Part shown: piece after piece, positions 47,142 through 58,435 of the stretch | Layout: each line of letters opens with the position of its first letter | How positions within the stretch are numbered: the first letter of the stretch is position 1 | Source of the DNA: Zymoseptoria tritici IPO323 | Lineage: Eukaryota; Ascomycota; Dothideomycetes; Mycosphaerellales; Mycosphaerellaceae | Reading direction: 5' to 3' | Assembly: GCF_000219625.1 (NCBI RefSeq) | Contig: NC_018210.1 | Coordinates: forward strand, 1,488,001-1,552,000 | Length of the DNA: 64,000 bases | The notes under the pieces: generated by a model | The model's input: only the letters and a program-made list of their open reading frames with translations | What the model was told of the DNA's origin: nothing | The model's database searches: none | Made by a program: the position numbers and the translations under genes

Positions 47142-49172
47142 CTAGCTCGGCACCTGAGTCGGCTCCAGCCCAGCATCCGCCATCTCAGCATCCGCCATCT
47201 GAGCGTCATTCACCATCGCAGCGACTGCCCGCCCAGATATTGCCGCTCCAGCAGGACGGCCCTGTAATTCCGCATTCAGCTGCCTCGCAGCTCCATCATC
47301 TCCACTCGTCCACGACGGATCCATGCACATCCCCATCTTGTACTCATCCTCCAAATACTCCAACGTGTAAGTCTCTGAACCCTCGACATTCCTCCCAGTT
47401 CTGGCCATCTGAATGAACTGCCTCAATTTCGGCTGTAGATTCCCGACATCGTCTTTCAACCTCTTCTTCAACTCCTCAAGAGTCAGTCTGTCGTGGGGGA
47501 CGAACTTCGTGCAACCCTCGATCAATTGGAGAAGCGTCTCGCTATAATATTTCACCATGAACTGGTTTCTGCTATTGTAATCCTTGCCGTCGAGGAAGTC
47601 CGGCTCGTAGTTGGCCGTGGGCCGGTCGATGCCGCTGGCGAGGTGCCACATCATGCGGCCGACGGCGAAGACGTTGGTGTAATCGAGAAGGGGCCATGCA
47701 TGGACAAAGTCCATGCCGTGTGCGTTCGTGTAGGATGACTGCTCGGGGGCGCGGTACGGCTTTGTTCCAGCTCCGCTGTTGTAAAGTCGAGGATTGAACG
47801 GATCGCTGGCCGAGGTCTCGAAGGCGAGACCAAAGTCGCCGAGTTTGGGAACGGGATAGTTTGGGAATGAGTTTGGGTCGGCGGTGTCGAGGAAGACGTT
47901 GTTAGCCTTGATGTCGCGGTGGACGATTTGCAACCACTTCGGATCAGTCGTTTCAAGATCTCCCTGCCGCATGATCAGGCAAGCGTCGACCATTCTGTCG
48001 AAGATCATCCAAAGAGCGGGTTCGGTAATGGGTTGTTGTTCGTCTAATGTTGCACGTCTCTTTGGCGAGTGGTAAGAGTTTATGACAGACTGCAGATCGG
48101 CGTGCGGGCCTGGTCGACATTAGCCATGATGGAGACAAAGATTCAAGATTGCCAGAGACGACTCACAGTATTGCATGTAAATGCGCACCATCAGGTGCTC
48201 CATAATCTGCGCCCATTTTCGCACTGTCGGAAACGATTGTGGGCGAGCATCAGCACACTTCTTCTGGAGGTAGTACTCCATCGACACCCGATCATCGAAC
48301 TTCATGGCGTCGCCATACCAGTCTCTGCCGCCGGTGAAATGCTGCTCGTTCATGATCTGATCCTTACGGACGAGTTTCTATTCCAACCTCACTCAGTCAA
48401 CGATCTGTTCGGTCTCCTTGTCAGCCAGCACAACTTACGTCGATAACGATGTTTTGCTCATTGAGTTGCACCCACAAAGTGGTGTCACCCATATTGTGGC
48501 CCAAAGTCTTCTTCCACTGCCATTTTCCTCGAGAGGAGTCCAAGTCGGTCGAGTCCTGCATATACGCCTTGCGCAACATTTCCGTCCTCCCTTTCGCATC
48601 GTATGGCTTCTTGTCGAACTGGTCCCACCTCTCCCTCCTTCTGAGTTCCATTTCGAGAATGTTCCTGGTAGCTGTGATATGCTGGTTCTTCGCCTCCTCG
48701 TGCCTAAGCTCCTGCAAAACTCCCCTTTGTGTTATGGGTGAGAAATTGTGAGATTTGAGAAAAGTGTCCAGGCTAGTGAGGCACTGCAAAAACGTCGTGT
48801 GTAGGAGCAAATATTCTCTAAACATGGCCGTCCATGTTCTCAGATCCTCCAGTTGCAGGTCTGAAGCTTTGCCGGTGTTGTACGGCGAGCGGCTGACGAG
48901 CGAATGTTGTTGGAGGAACTCTTGCTGGCACTTGTAATAGTTTGTCACGAATTTGCGGTACTCGAATTGATCCTTGCCTGATCTTTTGCTGATCTCTTTC
49001 TTGATCTCGTTCCTGAGCTCGTCTTGGACTCTCAGTCTTTCCGCGTCTAGACATGTCAGTCTTTCATGGCAGTCTATCGTCCTACAAGCCATGGGAACTC
49101 ACTGCCGGGTCCTTCGACTGGTAGCCGGAATTTCAGCTCGAACTTGATGACAGCTTCGGCTGAGTCCGTCAT
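47142..49172 (-). CDS. Protein kinase with an N-terminal charged helical region and an altered glycine loop
   Basis: Four exons: 49172-49103, 49046-48439, 48377-48167 and 48109-47142 (1857 bases, 618 residues). Residues 1-200 are charged and helical (ERLRVQDELRNEIKKEISKR), without a known domain. The kinase N-lobe begins near 205: LGHNMGDTTLWV replaces the usual GxGxxG, and the ATP-binding Lys is probably Lys231 in KLVRKD, or Lys227. The hinge reads QYCPHADLQSVI, spanning intron 3. The C-lobe is canonical: VHRDIKANNVFL with catalytic Asp362, LGDFGLAF with Asp388, and GTKPYRAPE. A 100-residue tail follows with a short MADAEMADAG repeat. Ser/Thr specificity is inferred from the HRDIKxxN form. 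The catalytic C-lobe with a poor glycine loop leaves activity uncertain. Alternative acceptor positions for intron 3 were rejected because they break the hinge motif. Confidence 0.88.
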
Positions 49173-51017
49173 TTAGATTAGGCGTACTGAGTATGAAGAT
49201 CGAATGGTCTGTTGCGTTGCACGAGCGGCACCGAAGTCTTCGAGTTGCCTGCATGCCGCATTCGGACACAATAAGACGTATGTCGAAGATTCATTGTGCA
49301 CATTCTCGAAGGTGGGCCAATGAAGGGGTTTATTCGGATCTTTGTTTTGACAAAGAAACTATTAAAGGAGCCGCTGCATACAACTCACCGTAGGCCCGAT
49401 GTGCGGACTCGGACGTTTTCGTGGTGTGTCAAGAGAATGGCAATTGTGAGCTGGACAGAAGACTGCTTACCTTGACCATCATGGCGAAAGCAGTCCATAT
49501 CAAATGAACCGCAGTGAGACTCACCTTAGCAACGCTGACGTCCCAAACCATCTCGGTCAACACCACTGAGATGTATGCATGCGACACGTTGATCGTGCAC
49601 TTGGTGTCGCGGATGAAGCGATTGCTATGCGCCGTGGGAGGTGAACCGGCGCGTTCTCGAATGTCGTCAGATGCGATCCGAGTGTCGCGATGTGATGTTT
49701 GGGAACCTTGGTGGCTCAACGCCGGCGCGGGTCGGATTTCGCGCAAACAAATTTGGCTCCTTTCATGGGAGCATTCTGTTTGGCCAATTTATTGTCAGGA
49801 TGACAGCTTGCCATGCCATGTCGTCGATTCTCGAGCCAGCGGGGAGTTCGGACCGTGAACCACTCTCCAGGAGAGCCGAGCAATAGCCTTTGTAGTCCGC
49901 CTTTTCCGTGGCCCACGGGTTTGAAATGGCGCCTGTGCCGATGCTCCGTATGCGAGATGATGCCCGAGGGTGCCCATCGCCGCAGAGTCTGATGTGGTCA
50001 GAAGTAGTGAATTTGCGACACGTCGCAAATGCGATGTGAGAAAAGTCAGGGGATGACAGCAGAGCAATGGGAGGTCAGCGTTCGGTCACGTTCTCGGATG
50101 AATGGTTCGGGTAGCAGGCTGCACGACATTTCGCCGTTCCTTGCAAGCATCTGGGATGGATAATCCGGAGTCATGCGGGTTGCGAATGCTGAGATTTTTG
50201 ACAGCAATCGAGGATCTCTGATGTCATCCGTGAGTACCGGAATGAGTAGAAGTCGTGGAGTGAGATGAGGCAGCGGAAGTATACGAAGGTTGCAGTGCCA
50301 CGCAATCCGATGATCAACAGGTCCACCACCTTGTTTTGCGGTGCATTGCATCGCAGTACCTCCACAGCAACGTACATCCGATAGCGTATCTTGGCTGCGA
50401 TGATTGCCGACGTTCGGCTCGTGTACCGAATCGACGTTTGCTCCAGGATCAGTGCAGAGATCACCAGGGGTGAGGCTGAGTGTCAGGAAGACGGGCGGGG
50501 AGGACTTCCACAGCGGCGGTGGGGTCGAATAAGTTCAGCGTCGCCAATAATTTGCCCACCCCCACGCGCCATAGGCTGTGAAGACGGTGTCAGGTACAAG
50601 TGTGCAATTTCAAGAGTCAATGGGAGTTGTGGGAGACTTGGGAGATTCAGTTCACCGAAAAGTCCAGAACGTCATGCGACGCTAGCAATCCGAATCTCCA
50701 CTCGAGCTTCTCGGTTTTGGAACGTTGTCCGCTGGCTGGCTCTTTCCCCAACTTCACCATTCACACGTCGCCGCCCTCCAACGTGCCCCGATTGCCATTG
50801 CGACTGCCCTGTCGGCACCGCCCTCCGTTTTGCACTCACCTGACCGTGTCCTCGTCCCAGTTCCCACCGGCCCACGCTCCGACCGCCGCTCGCTAAGCCT
50901 TATCGACGACTATCGACGAGTCGACCGACGCATGCCCACGCCTTGCCATTGTCGGCACCAATTGGGAGGCGAACCGTGCGCGGGGATAGCATCGGCATCA
51001 GTAATGGTCAGCCACAT
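49173..51017. other. Intergenic, divergent promoters of the kinase and KCS1
   Basis: This 1.8 kb gap lies between divergent starts. From about 50700 the plus strand is C/T-rich and resembles a long 5' leader for KCS1. The KCS1 frame is open back to about 50890 but without an ATG. No other gene was recognised. Confidence 0.5.
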
Positions 51018-54000
51018 ATGGCACCAGTCCTGCGAGCGCAAGATCCTTGGGACCTAAACCCTCGCAAACATGCGAGATCCAAGCAGATGCGTCCGCCTGA
51101 AACGTGCCCAGGAGGAGACTCTCCTCCAGACTTGACACGACTCTCCAAGCTTTCCGGCTCTGCTCATTTTCTTGGTGATCACAATGGCTCGATTGACGCT
51201 GTCATAACTTCTCGACCCAAGGCCACCCACCGCAGTCGCACTTTAGGTGTCCCAGTCCGCGATGTTGTCACCGAAAGAGAAGACATCTTTGCTACTCATT
51301 ACCACGCCGACAGCAACAGTCCTGTGACATTGTCGCCCACCATTGCACGATCCGTCAGCCGCCAGGAGGGCAGTGCGGACGACCGCGGAAAGAGCGACTC
51401 CAGTATCCGCAATGGTACAGCAGCCACGATGGCCACGACCACAACAAAGCCGCTGCCGACGCGCTGCAACTCGGTCGACTTCTCGCCTGCCCTCCACGAA
51501 TACCTCCATGATAGCCCGACGTCTTCAGCGCCGCTGTTCCGAGATCCGAGCATCTTCCACGACACACCGCCGCAGTCTCGTTCAGAGAAGAACAGCCCCG
51601 CCGCTCAATACAACCGTCGGTCACTGTACGATTTCCACGATTTCAGCTCATTGACGGCGAAAATCTTACACAACATCCAACACAACGGCGCTCAGCTACC
51701 GACGACGCCGCAAACGAGGAAAGAGTCATTGCCGATCACACCCATACCTGGCGTGCAAAGCCATGACTACGCGCAAGACCTGTCGCAAAGCGCCGAACGT
51801 CAATCATACCGCTCGTGGCGCACAGGACAGGCAAAGGTGAATGGAATGACCATTGCCGAGTCTCAGCGTACCCAGAACAAAACCGAAAAGCACATCGACG
51901 CACAATTACCCCAGCCAGAACCGCTCATGGCCAATGTGCGCAGTCGCAAGGCCAGTCACTACCTGGGCTTGTTTCGGGAGAACGACGCGGAAGAGAGGAG
52001 AGATAACGAGCAGAAAAAGGCTGGGAAGATAAAGGATGGACGGACTGATAAGGACGGAGTGACATCAAACCAGGCATGGCAAGCCCGTGAGCCCACCATT
52101 TCAGAAGATGTGGAATCGGAAGAGGATGGAAACAGCGTCACAGTTTCGGAGGAGCGCATGTCCCATACCTTGCCAATTGGATTACTCGAAGAAATTCGTA
52201 ACAATCAGCATTTGGTGCCTGGGCCGGCGTCGCGTAAGACACCGAACCCTAAGCATGTTCCCTCCAAAGGTCTTGAGCATCGCGTAAATGCACTCATTCA
52301 GAATGGTTCCAAGTCTGAAGACGAGGAGTCTGATCGCGAGCACATCTCTTCCGCAACTTACTTCCCGCATCAAGGTGTTACCCTTGGCGATTCACCTACA
52401 GAAGACCAGCTCACGAAGCGAGAGCCAAAGGCCAAGGCCGAGTTGAAGACAGTGTCTGATAAGGACTCTACTGGCAACGTTCAGGTCTCCCTCAACTCCG
52501 AGGACGGCCGAGATTACTTGCAGGGCATCTCGCGTGCACCTTCTACCACCGACTTCGAACCTTTGCCGCAGCCAGCGCTACCGGCAGATTACAAGTCCGA
52601 CTCTGATTATGAGTCCGACGCGTACGGATATGATTCGACGGCTTCTGGGGAGGATGAGGAGGATGATGTCGAGACGACTCCCACAGCCACTCCGCTGGTA
52701 AAAGCGATAGACCAAAGGAGCCCTCCACAGCGAAGACGCCAGCACTCTCCGACCCCGATGAATGCGGTGGAATTGAAGCCATACAAGCATCAAGTCGGCG
52801 GGCATACAACCATGTTCTCCTTCTCTCGAAGAGCCGTGTGCAAACAGCTCAACAGCAAAGAGAACATGTTCTACGAGACTGTCGAGAAGAATCATCCAGA
52901 TCTCCTTGGATTCATGCCTCGATATATCGGTGTCTTGAACGTCACATACCGGAAAGAGACCAAGCGGCGTAAGCAAAACAGTTCCGAGGAATCGCAATCT
53001 CAAGAAGTGGACTCCAAATCTGAGGCCGACGGGCAGCAAAGCAAGTCCGGGAATGGCAATTCTGCGACCAGCGCTCCTCGCCTTATTAGCCATTCGCTCC
53101 AGCAAACGTCTTCCTCTATACCACAGGTGATCTTCGAGAACAACCGGCATCTCATTCCGGACGAGCTCTTCCACCTCAGGCATAGATCAAAGACACCAGA
53201 CTTGCCCAGGGCTCAATCCTCGCCAGTCATTCCGGGTGGTTCAGAAGACCATGATGACTCTCCCGCCGATTCACGTCGTCCGTCGCTTAAGCCGGCCTCT
53301 AGCTGGGGCTTCACTACGCGAAACGACAAGCTTCGAGACCATGTATTGCGTGAGGTCTTTACGCCTCCGGTCATACACAAACATGATCGGCGAGATCGAG
53401 CGTACCATGGACGCGCGCTCCATAAATACAGCAAGCCGGTTCAGGAGGAGATCAGCGGAACTCGCCAGAAATCAGTGGATATTCCTTCGACTAGGCGATA
53501 CGAAGCTCTCACTAAAAGCGATCAGCCTATGCTCGCGATACCACGGCGCTTATCTCGCAGAGATAATGAGAACGGTCTCGAACGTGCCACGTCAAATGTG
53601 GAGCAACTTCTACAAGATAGCAGGGCAGCCCTTAGTAGGAGCGCCGATATGTCCGAAGATCCAGTCCCAACTGGCGGCAGCTCTCGTCAGCATCGACGCC
53701 GTCACTCGGGTGGTGGTCTCACCCGAAAGCCGACTGACATTGACGGCTCTCGTGGAGACTTGGAATTTCACGAGGATGAACACTATTCTGCTGCTGACGC
53801 TGAGGAGGATGTCTTCGCTATGGACGACGTGAGAAGGAAGGAGTCTTTGACGAAGCAAGATTCAAAAGTTGGACCGGTCGAAGAGTCGACCAGCTCTGTC
53901 AGCAATGATTTGGGACCTGCTAGCCCTGGAGCACCAGCAGACAAATACTCCGCACCACGCCTAGGACCCGCTATCGACCTAGGCGCACCAGGTCCTCGCA

Positions 54001-54836
54001 ACCCCGAAACGTCCCTCGTCCAACATGACGAACGCGTCGAACACTTCCTCCTCCTTGAAGATCTGACCGCGGGCATGCAAAAACCCTGCGTCCTCGATCT
54101 CAAAATGGGCACCCGTCAATACGGCGTCGAAGCCAACGAAAAGAAGCAAGCCTCGCAACGCATGAAATGCAAAACCACCACTTCCCGCGAACTCGGCGTG
54201 CGTGTCTGCGGCATGCAAGTCTACAATGTGAAGTCCCAAAAATACTCCTTCGAAGACAAATACTTCGGCCGCGACCTCAAAGCGGGCATGGAATTCCGCG
54301 AGGCCCTGAAGCGCTTCTTCTTCGACGGCATCGGCCACGCTCAGGCCATTAAACACGTGCCCACCATCCTCGAGAAAATCACCGCTCTTGAACGCATTAT
54401 CCGCCAATTGCCACGCTATCGCCTCTATGCCAGCAGCTTGCTCATGATCTACGATCGCGGTGATGCCGACGAAGCGGGTCGTCTCCGTCCTTGCTCTCCG
54501 CGGGAGGACGGCAAACCCGCACAGTACCCCGACATCAAGCTCAAAATCGTGGACTTTGCCAACTGCGTGACGGCCGAGGACGCAGATGTTGTGAGGGGGA
54601 AGCCTTGTCCGCCGAGACACTTCGAGCAGATTGATCGTGGATATCTGAGGGGTTTGAGGAGTTTGAGATTATATTTTCAGAAGATTCTGGTGGAGTTGCA
54701 AGTGGATCGCCACGTGGAGCGAGGTGAGGGGGAGGGGATGGCGGTCGAGGGAATGAGGGGTGTCGGAGCCGGGGCAGGAGGGAAGGGGTGGATGGAGGGA
54801 TTTGCTGAGGAGGATGCTGGGGAGGTCAGTATTTGA
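51018..54836 (+). CDS. KCS1: Inositol hexakisphosphate kinase (Kcs1 family)
   Basis: Single exon, 1272 residues from the ATG at 51018; the frame opens at a TTG at 50943, which I did not use. Kcs1 adds a pyrophosphate to InsP6 to make 5-InsP7, the signal that SPX proteins read. Residues 1-580 are disordered and Ser-rich. The IPK domain is in two parts: ELKPYKHQVGGHTTMFSFSR near 584 with FMPRYIGVLNVTY, then, after a long unordered insert, VLDLKMGTRQYG near 1025 (the PxxxDxKxG-type substrate motif), TTSRELGVRVCGMQVY, YASSLLMIYD (the SLL motif) and KIVDFANC near 1175 (the metal-binding DFA-type Asp). All expected catalytic elements are present. The split domain with a disordered insert is typical of fungal Kcs1. 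The tail is Gly-rich and low in complexity. Confidence 0.96.
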   Translation: MAPVLRAQDPWDLNPRKHARSKQMRPPETCPGGDSPPDLTRLSKLSGSAHFLGDHNGSIDAVITSRPKATHRSRTLGVPVRDVVTEREDIFATHYHADSNSPVTLSPTIARSVSRQEGSADDRGKSDSSIRNGTAATMATTTTKPLPTRCNSVDFSPALHEYLHDSPTSSAPLFRDPSIFHDTPPQSRSEKNSPAAQYNRRSLYDFHDFSSLTAKILHNIQHNGAQLPTTPQTRKESLPITPIPGVQSHDYAQDLSQSAERQSYRSWRTGQAKVNGMTIAESQRTQNKTEKHIDAQLPQPEPLMANVRSRKASHYLGLFRENDAEERRDNEQKKAGKIKDGRTDKDGVTSNQAWQAREPTISEDVESEEDGNSVTVSEERMSHTLPIGLLEEIRNNQHLVPGPASRKTPNPKHVPSKGLEHRVNALIQNGSKSEDEESDREHISSATYFPHQGVTLGDSPTEDQLTKREPKAKAELKTVSDKDSTGNVQVSLNSEDGRDYLQGISRAPSTTDFEPLPQPALPADYKSDSDYESDAYGYDSTASGEDEEDDVETTPTATPLVKAIDQRSPPQRRRQHSPTPMNAVELKPYKHQVGGHTTMFSFSRRAVCKQLNSKENMFYETVEKNHPDLLGFMPRYIGVLNVTYRKETKRRKQNSSEESQSQEVDSKSEADGQQSKSGNGNSATSAPRLISHSLQQTSSSIPQVIFENNRHLIPDELFHLRHRSKTPDLPRAQSSPVIPGGSEDHDDSPADSRRPSLKPASSWGFTTRNDKLRDHVLREVFTPPVIHKHDRRDRAYHGRALHKYSKPVQEEISGTRQKSVDIPSTRRYEALTKSDQPMLAIPRRLSRRDNENGLERATSNVEQLLQDSRAALSRSADMSEDPVPTGGSSRQHRRRHSGGGLTRKPTDIDGSRGDLEFHEDEHYSAADAEEDVFAMDDVRRKESLTKQDSKVGPVEESTSSVSNDLGPASPGAPADKYSAPRLGPAIDLGAPGPRNPETSLVQHDERVEHFLLLEDLTAGMQKPCVLDLKMGTRQYGVEANEKKQASQRMKCKTTTSRELGVRVCGMQVYNVKSQKYSFEDKYFGRDLKAGMEFREALKRFFFDGIGHAQAIKHVPTILEKITALERIIRQLPRYRLYASSLLMIYDRGDADEAGRLRPCSPREDGKPAQYPDIKLKIVDFANCVTAEDADVVRGKPCPPRHFEQIDRGYLRGLRSLRLYFQKILVELQVDRHVERGEGEGMAVEGMRGVGAGAGGKGWMEGFAEEDAGEVSI

Positions 54837-55349
54837 GTGGGATCGAGAAGGGAGTTCTTGGGTTTGGGATTGCGACTCGAATGGTTCTGCGGCGTGATGA
54901 GAAGATATTGTAGCGCGAGCTGGATGGTCTGCTTGTCTTGCGAGTCTATTAGCATGGCGCTGGATGGCTTTTGTGTGGTGTTCAGACTGGAAAGGGATGG
55001 GTGGAAATGGCGTTCCAGGGGCTCTTGTTCGAGGGCTACTTCGACTCGTGGATTGATAGATATAACTTAGGTGTATGTATGTTTATCGCTTTTGAGATGT
55101 GCACGTCCTCTTGTAGGCTTATACAGGTGTTGTTTGTAGTTCTTGGGACCTGAATCTGTCTGTTCGACAGATGTCCGTTGTTCTACAGGCATAGAATCTA
55201 GCACAAATTTTGTTCTGAGTCTGGAAATGGAAGTCATTGGATGGTAGGAATTGGGGTTCATGCTATAATAAGGCTACTAAAATCTCTCTGTTCGTAGACT
55301 TTGTGAAACTCATGGAACTTTTTGATGATATACCACTTACTCTTGAGAC
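54837..55349. other. Convergent 3' intergenic gap
   Basis: This lies between the KCS1 3' end (+) and the 3' end of an unknown gene (-). It is AT-rich toward 55050-55320. No gene was seen. Confidence 0.55.
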
Positions 55350-56431
55350 CTACCGGCGATGAATCGAACTTCGACTCTTACGATGTTCGACTGCCAATCT
55401 CAACGGTCATTGGTCAGATCGTGGATACTTGTCTACTTACCAGCAGCACTCGACTGACGGCCGGCAATGTTGACTTGCCGCGCAGCCGTCCAGCTGGTCA
55501 GGCGAACCGGAACAGCCACTCCAAGAACAGCGGGCATGACAGCTACGCTGGATACCGAGACCGCCGCAGCCGTGTGCACTGTCGCATGAGTAGCAGGCTC
55601 GTCCTCGAAGCCACGATTGATGTGACACGCATCAGCAGCATCGAGCAGGAGTTGCGAGGGCCAAATCATAGGGAAGCGCAAGTCAGCAGGAGTCAGCGCG
55701 GGAGTGAAGGGAACCATAAGTGCAGTTGGAGGACCGTCCTCCATCTTAGCGGCCTCCACAGCTCCGTAGTTCAAGTTCGCGAAGATTCCGAGGATGTCCT
55801 CTTCATCCTCCTTACCAGACGAGAAGGCCACGGATCCTTGACCATCGCGAGCTTGATACGGTTCGCCGAGGAAGATTGCGAGCGAGTCGTCGGAGCAGGA
55901 GAATTCGGAGTCGGAGTCGGAGGTGTGGTAATGCCACGTTCCCCAGACCACCTCTTCAATCTCGCCGACGCACTCCAAGGGTTCCGTGTTCGTGAGCGGG
56001 CTGATGGGTGGCGGCAGAGGAAAAGCAGCAGCTTTCTTCCAATTTGGGGTGGTGAGTGTGACATCGGGCCAGTGCTTGTCTTCTTTCTCATGCAAGTTGA
56101 TTCGGCGCTGTCGTTCCCAGAGCCATTGGTTGCGGTGGGAGCCCTGCCAGCCGTTCGGGTCGCACTTGCGGCCATAGTCGGTCTCACGGTTCCAGGCTCG
56201 GCGGCGGGCGAGGAGGCTGTCAAGAGGCTCGCCGATAACGACAAAGTCGGGTTGAGCAGTTGGGCTGGTTGGGGATGTGTATTGCCAGGGGTTCGCGTCC
56301 CAGACTGATCCGATGCAGAGTGTCGAAGTAGGAGCGGTCGATTCTGAAGGAGAGTCGGAGGTCTCGATGGTAGCTGTGTCAAGCCGAGGAGCTCTGGGCT
56401 CACGGCGACTGAAGTTGGGAAACGAGGCCAT
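55350..56431 (-). CDS. Unknown acidic, probably cytosolic or nuclear fungal protein
   Basis: Two exons: 56431-55441 and 55390-55350 (1032 bases, 343 residues). The protein is rich in Asp, Glu, Ser, Pro and Trp: IGSVWDANPWQYTSPTSPT near residue 40, a basic Trp-containing stretch (GWQGSHRNQWLWERQRRINL) near 95, and an acidic cluster (YHTSDSDSEFSCSDDSLAIF) near 170. I do not recognise the family. Read without splicing, the frame ends at a TAG that lies inside a perfect donor (GTAAGT); removing the 50-base intron (55391-55440, with a CTGAC branch) adds a short basic tail ending IHRR. The C-terminal third is hydrophobic enough (AVMPAVLGVAVPVRL) to be a weak membrane or packing segment. Confidence 0.75.
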
Positions 56432-57434
56432 GTTTGCGGTGTTGGGGAGATGTTTGAGCTACTCGTATGATCCTCTGCGAGTTGGTTTGGAAGGGTTGCA
56501 GATACTGATCAGTTTTTCCAGAAAACTGTTCGATGTGATGCAAGAGGGCGAGAAGTAGCTGAGAGGAGAAAAGGACGTGTAGCAGGTTAGATGTGGATAT
56601 ATGCAAAAAGGAGAATGAGCAATGGCATCGTGCTCTGTGCAGTTGTGAATAAAGCGATTGTGACTTACGAATGACGATGGCATTGTTATACAACAAAGAA
56701 GATTGTTTGCCTCGCCGTCCATCGTACTCATCGATTGACTTGCGGCTTGCCGATGAGTCCTTTGTCGCGGCCGCATCGCGGAGATCTCCGCTCGATCGAT
56801 CCAATGAGGCCGTATCGCCAATTTGTAGACCTCAATAACGAGGAAGGCGTGATCTGAAGCCTGCGGAGGAAGAAAACCATAGTCTTGACGTCGTTGCTGC
56901 AATAGTGTCAGTACCAGGCTATGCAAAAAACGACTGCCATCTTTCCCGCCCTCGAAGTGGAGTCCTTCCCTTCATGACGAGCGCTTGCGGGTATTCCCAG
57001 GTCTTCCTGCGATATGATCAGTATTCTTAACTTTTCAATTGCCTTCTACAATGACCAGTTCCTGGCCAACTTGTTGCCCTCCATGGAGACTGGACGCTGC
57101 GCCTCTTCGTCGTGATCTTTATAGACTCCTCGCTCTCCCGTCTTGCTCCTCTTCCTTTGACCATCATCCATCAGCTCTTCTTCTCAACTTCTGCAATCAC
57201 TCCTTTTCAACTTTCCTCCTGCGACATCTCACCTTGGCCACGCCAATATACCAGGCAAACCTCCTCTCTCCGATCCCATCAAATCCTCACTCGAAGTTCT
57301 CCCGTCACCGTCCGACGACCAGCTTCAGCCTCGCATGTCGCCGACCGTGGCATCAGTTCGCCCGACACACGCACCATTCCAGGCCAGCCGCATATTCCTC
57401 GAGGTGAGTTAATCCTTGCACTGCGACGATCCGA

Positions 57435-57559
57435 CCTTGTTACGACCGGAGGCACAATGAAGGAACTGGGGGCTCATTTGGGATCGGGGGCCGAAGACGA
57501 AGACCAACATCGGGAGTGGTGCACCACCTCTCACTCAGCTCTTCCAAGAGCGCTGACAC
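57435..57559 (+). repeat. Repeated segment, copy A
   Basis: It begins ccttgttacgac and ends with ctctcactcagctctt followed by ccaagag. The same two blocks in the same order recur in copy B at 57836, but here they are about 42 bases further apart. Both blocks keep the same relative reading frame in the two copies (LVTTxGxM ... SHSALxR). Confidence 0.6.
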
Positions 57560-57835
57560 AGGTGGCTTTCATACAGGTTTTGAAGACACCGCCTTGGACG
57601 CTGGAGCAGTTTGACGGACAAGTCAGGGCTGTGCCGAATGATCAGTTGTACATATATCATCTTGAATACAAGCGTGGACGTGTTGCCTGCGTGACACCCG
57701 ACTGTTTCATTGACTTTTCAGTTTCTGTTTCGTGGCCTCAGAGGTTGTATTTTGCAGCTGAACGAAAGCACCAGTTGCCCGGCACTCACGCTCACGCCGA
57801 TCTTTCTTCATCAAGAGCCTGCCTCCCTTGTTACG

Positions 57836-57900
57836 ACAAGAGGCAAGATGGGATTTCCATCGGGGATCAGCAAATTCTCTCACTCAGCTCTTGCAAGAGG
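57836..57900 (+). repeat. Repeated segment, copy B
   Basis: This is the counterpart of copy A, with ccttgttacgac, a shorter spacer, then ctctcactcagctctt and gcaagag. In another frame it reads LTQLLQEGGEERGTEREVAE, a helix-like sequence, but a stop upstream and the lack of clear exons prevent a gene call. Confidence 0.6.
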
Positions 57901-58435
57901 GTGGCGAAGAAAGAGGGACCGAGAGAGAAGTTGCGGAGCTTTTGAAGGAAAGATGGAGGCGCCAAGCTTGCTTTCCATGGTACTTCTACTGACCAGCGGG
58001 AAGGCTCGCTCTCTGACCAGGCCAACGAGCAACTCAAATCCGATGCGAGCTTCAATCGTATCGTAGGTATGAATCCATGCAGTCCTTTGCAGTGATCAGA
58101 TATTTCCAGTAGAATGATCCCGTGGACATATGTCTTTGAGCGTGAGCTGGCATCCTCTGGGGTACGCAGTTCAGCCGTGCTCGAAAGCTACCCCAATCGG
58201 AGCACAAAGAGTCCAGGAGTGCGCTATATCGCAAGGTTGATTGTTGATCTCCTGTCCATGCATAGTAAAAGAGAGGTCTTAGTCTAGCACGTCGTATGCG
58301 AGAGAAGACGTGAAGTCGGATATTCGCATCCCGCTGACCGCCGATCTCGCTCCGGCCAAACGAGGGGCCCAACTTTTTCCTGGGGACAACGACAGCGTGG
58401 CATTGACTCCTTCCATACCCGTCAAACCTCGCGCA

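Larger units (their letters stand above)
56432..58435. other. Intergenic with a repeated segment and a possible unresolved gene
   Basis: Upstream of the unknown gene (-) and THR4 (+). At 57110-57330 the plus strand is C/T-rich and is followed by an ATG at 57335, 23 codons (MSPTVASVRPTHAPFQASRI...) and a perfect donor (GTGAGT at 57404). I could not find a convincing continuation, so no gene is called. Two related segments lie downstream (57435-57559 and 57836-57900). Confidence 0.4.

Noticed and set aside
57112..57945. A 277-codon plus-strand open frame
   Set aside because: Its first part lies in the C/T-rich leader and it crosses a perfect splice donor at 57404, so it is unlikely to be translated as one piece.
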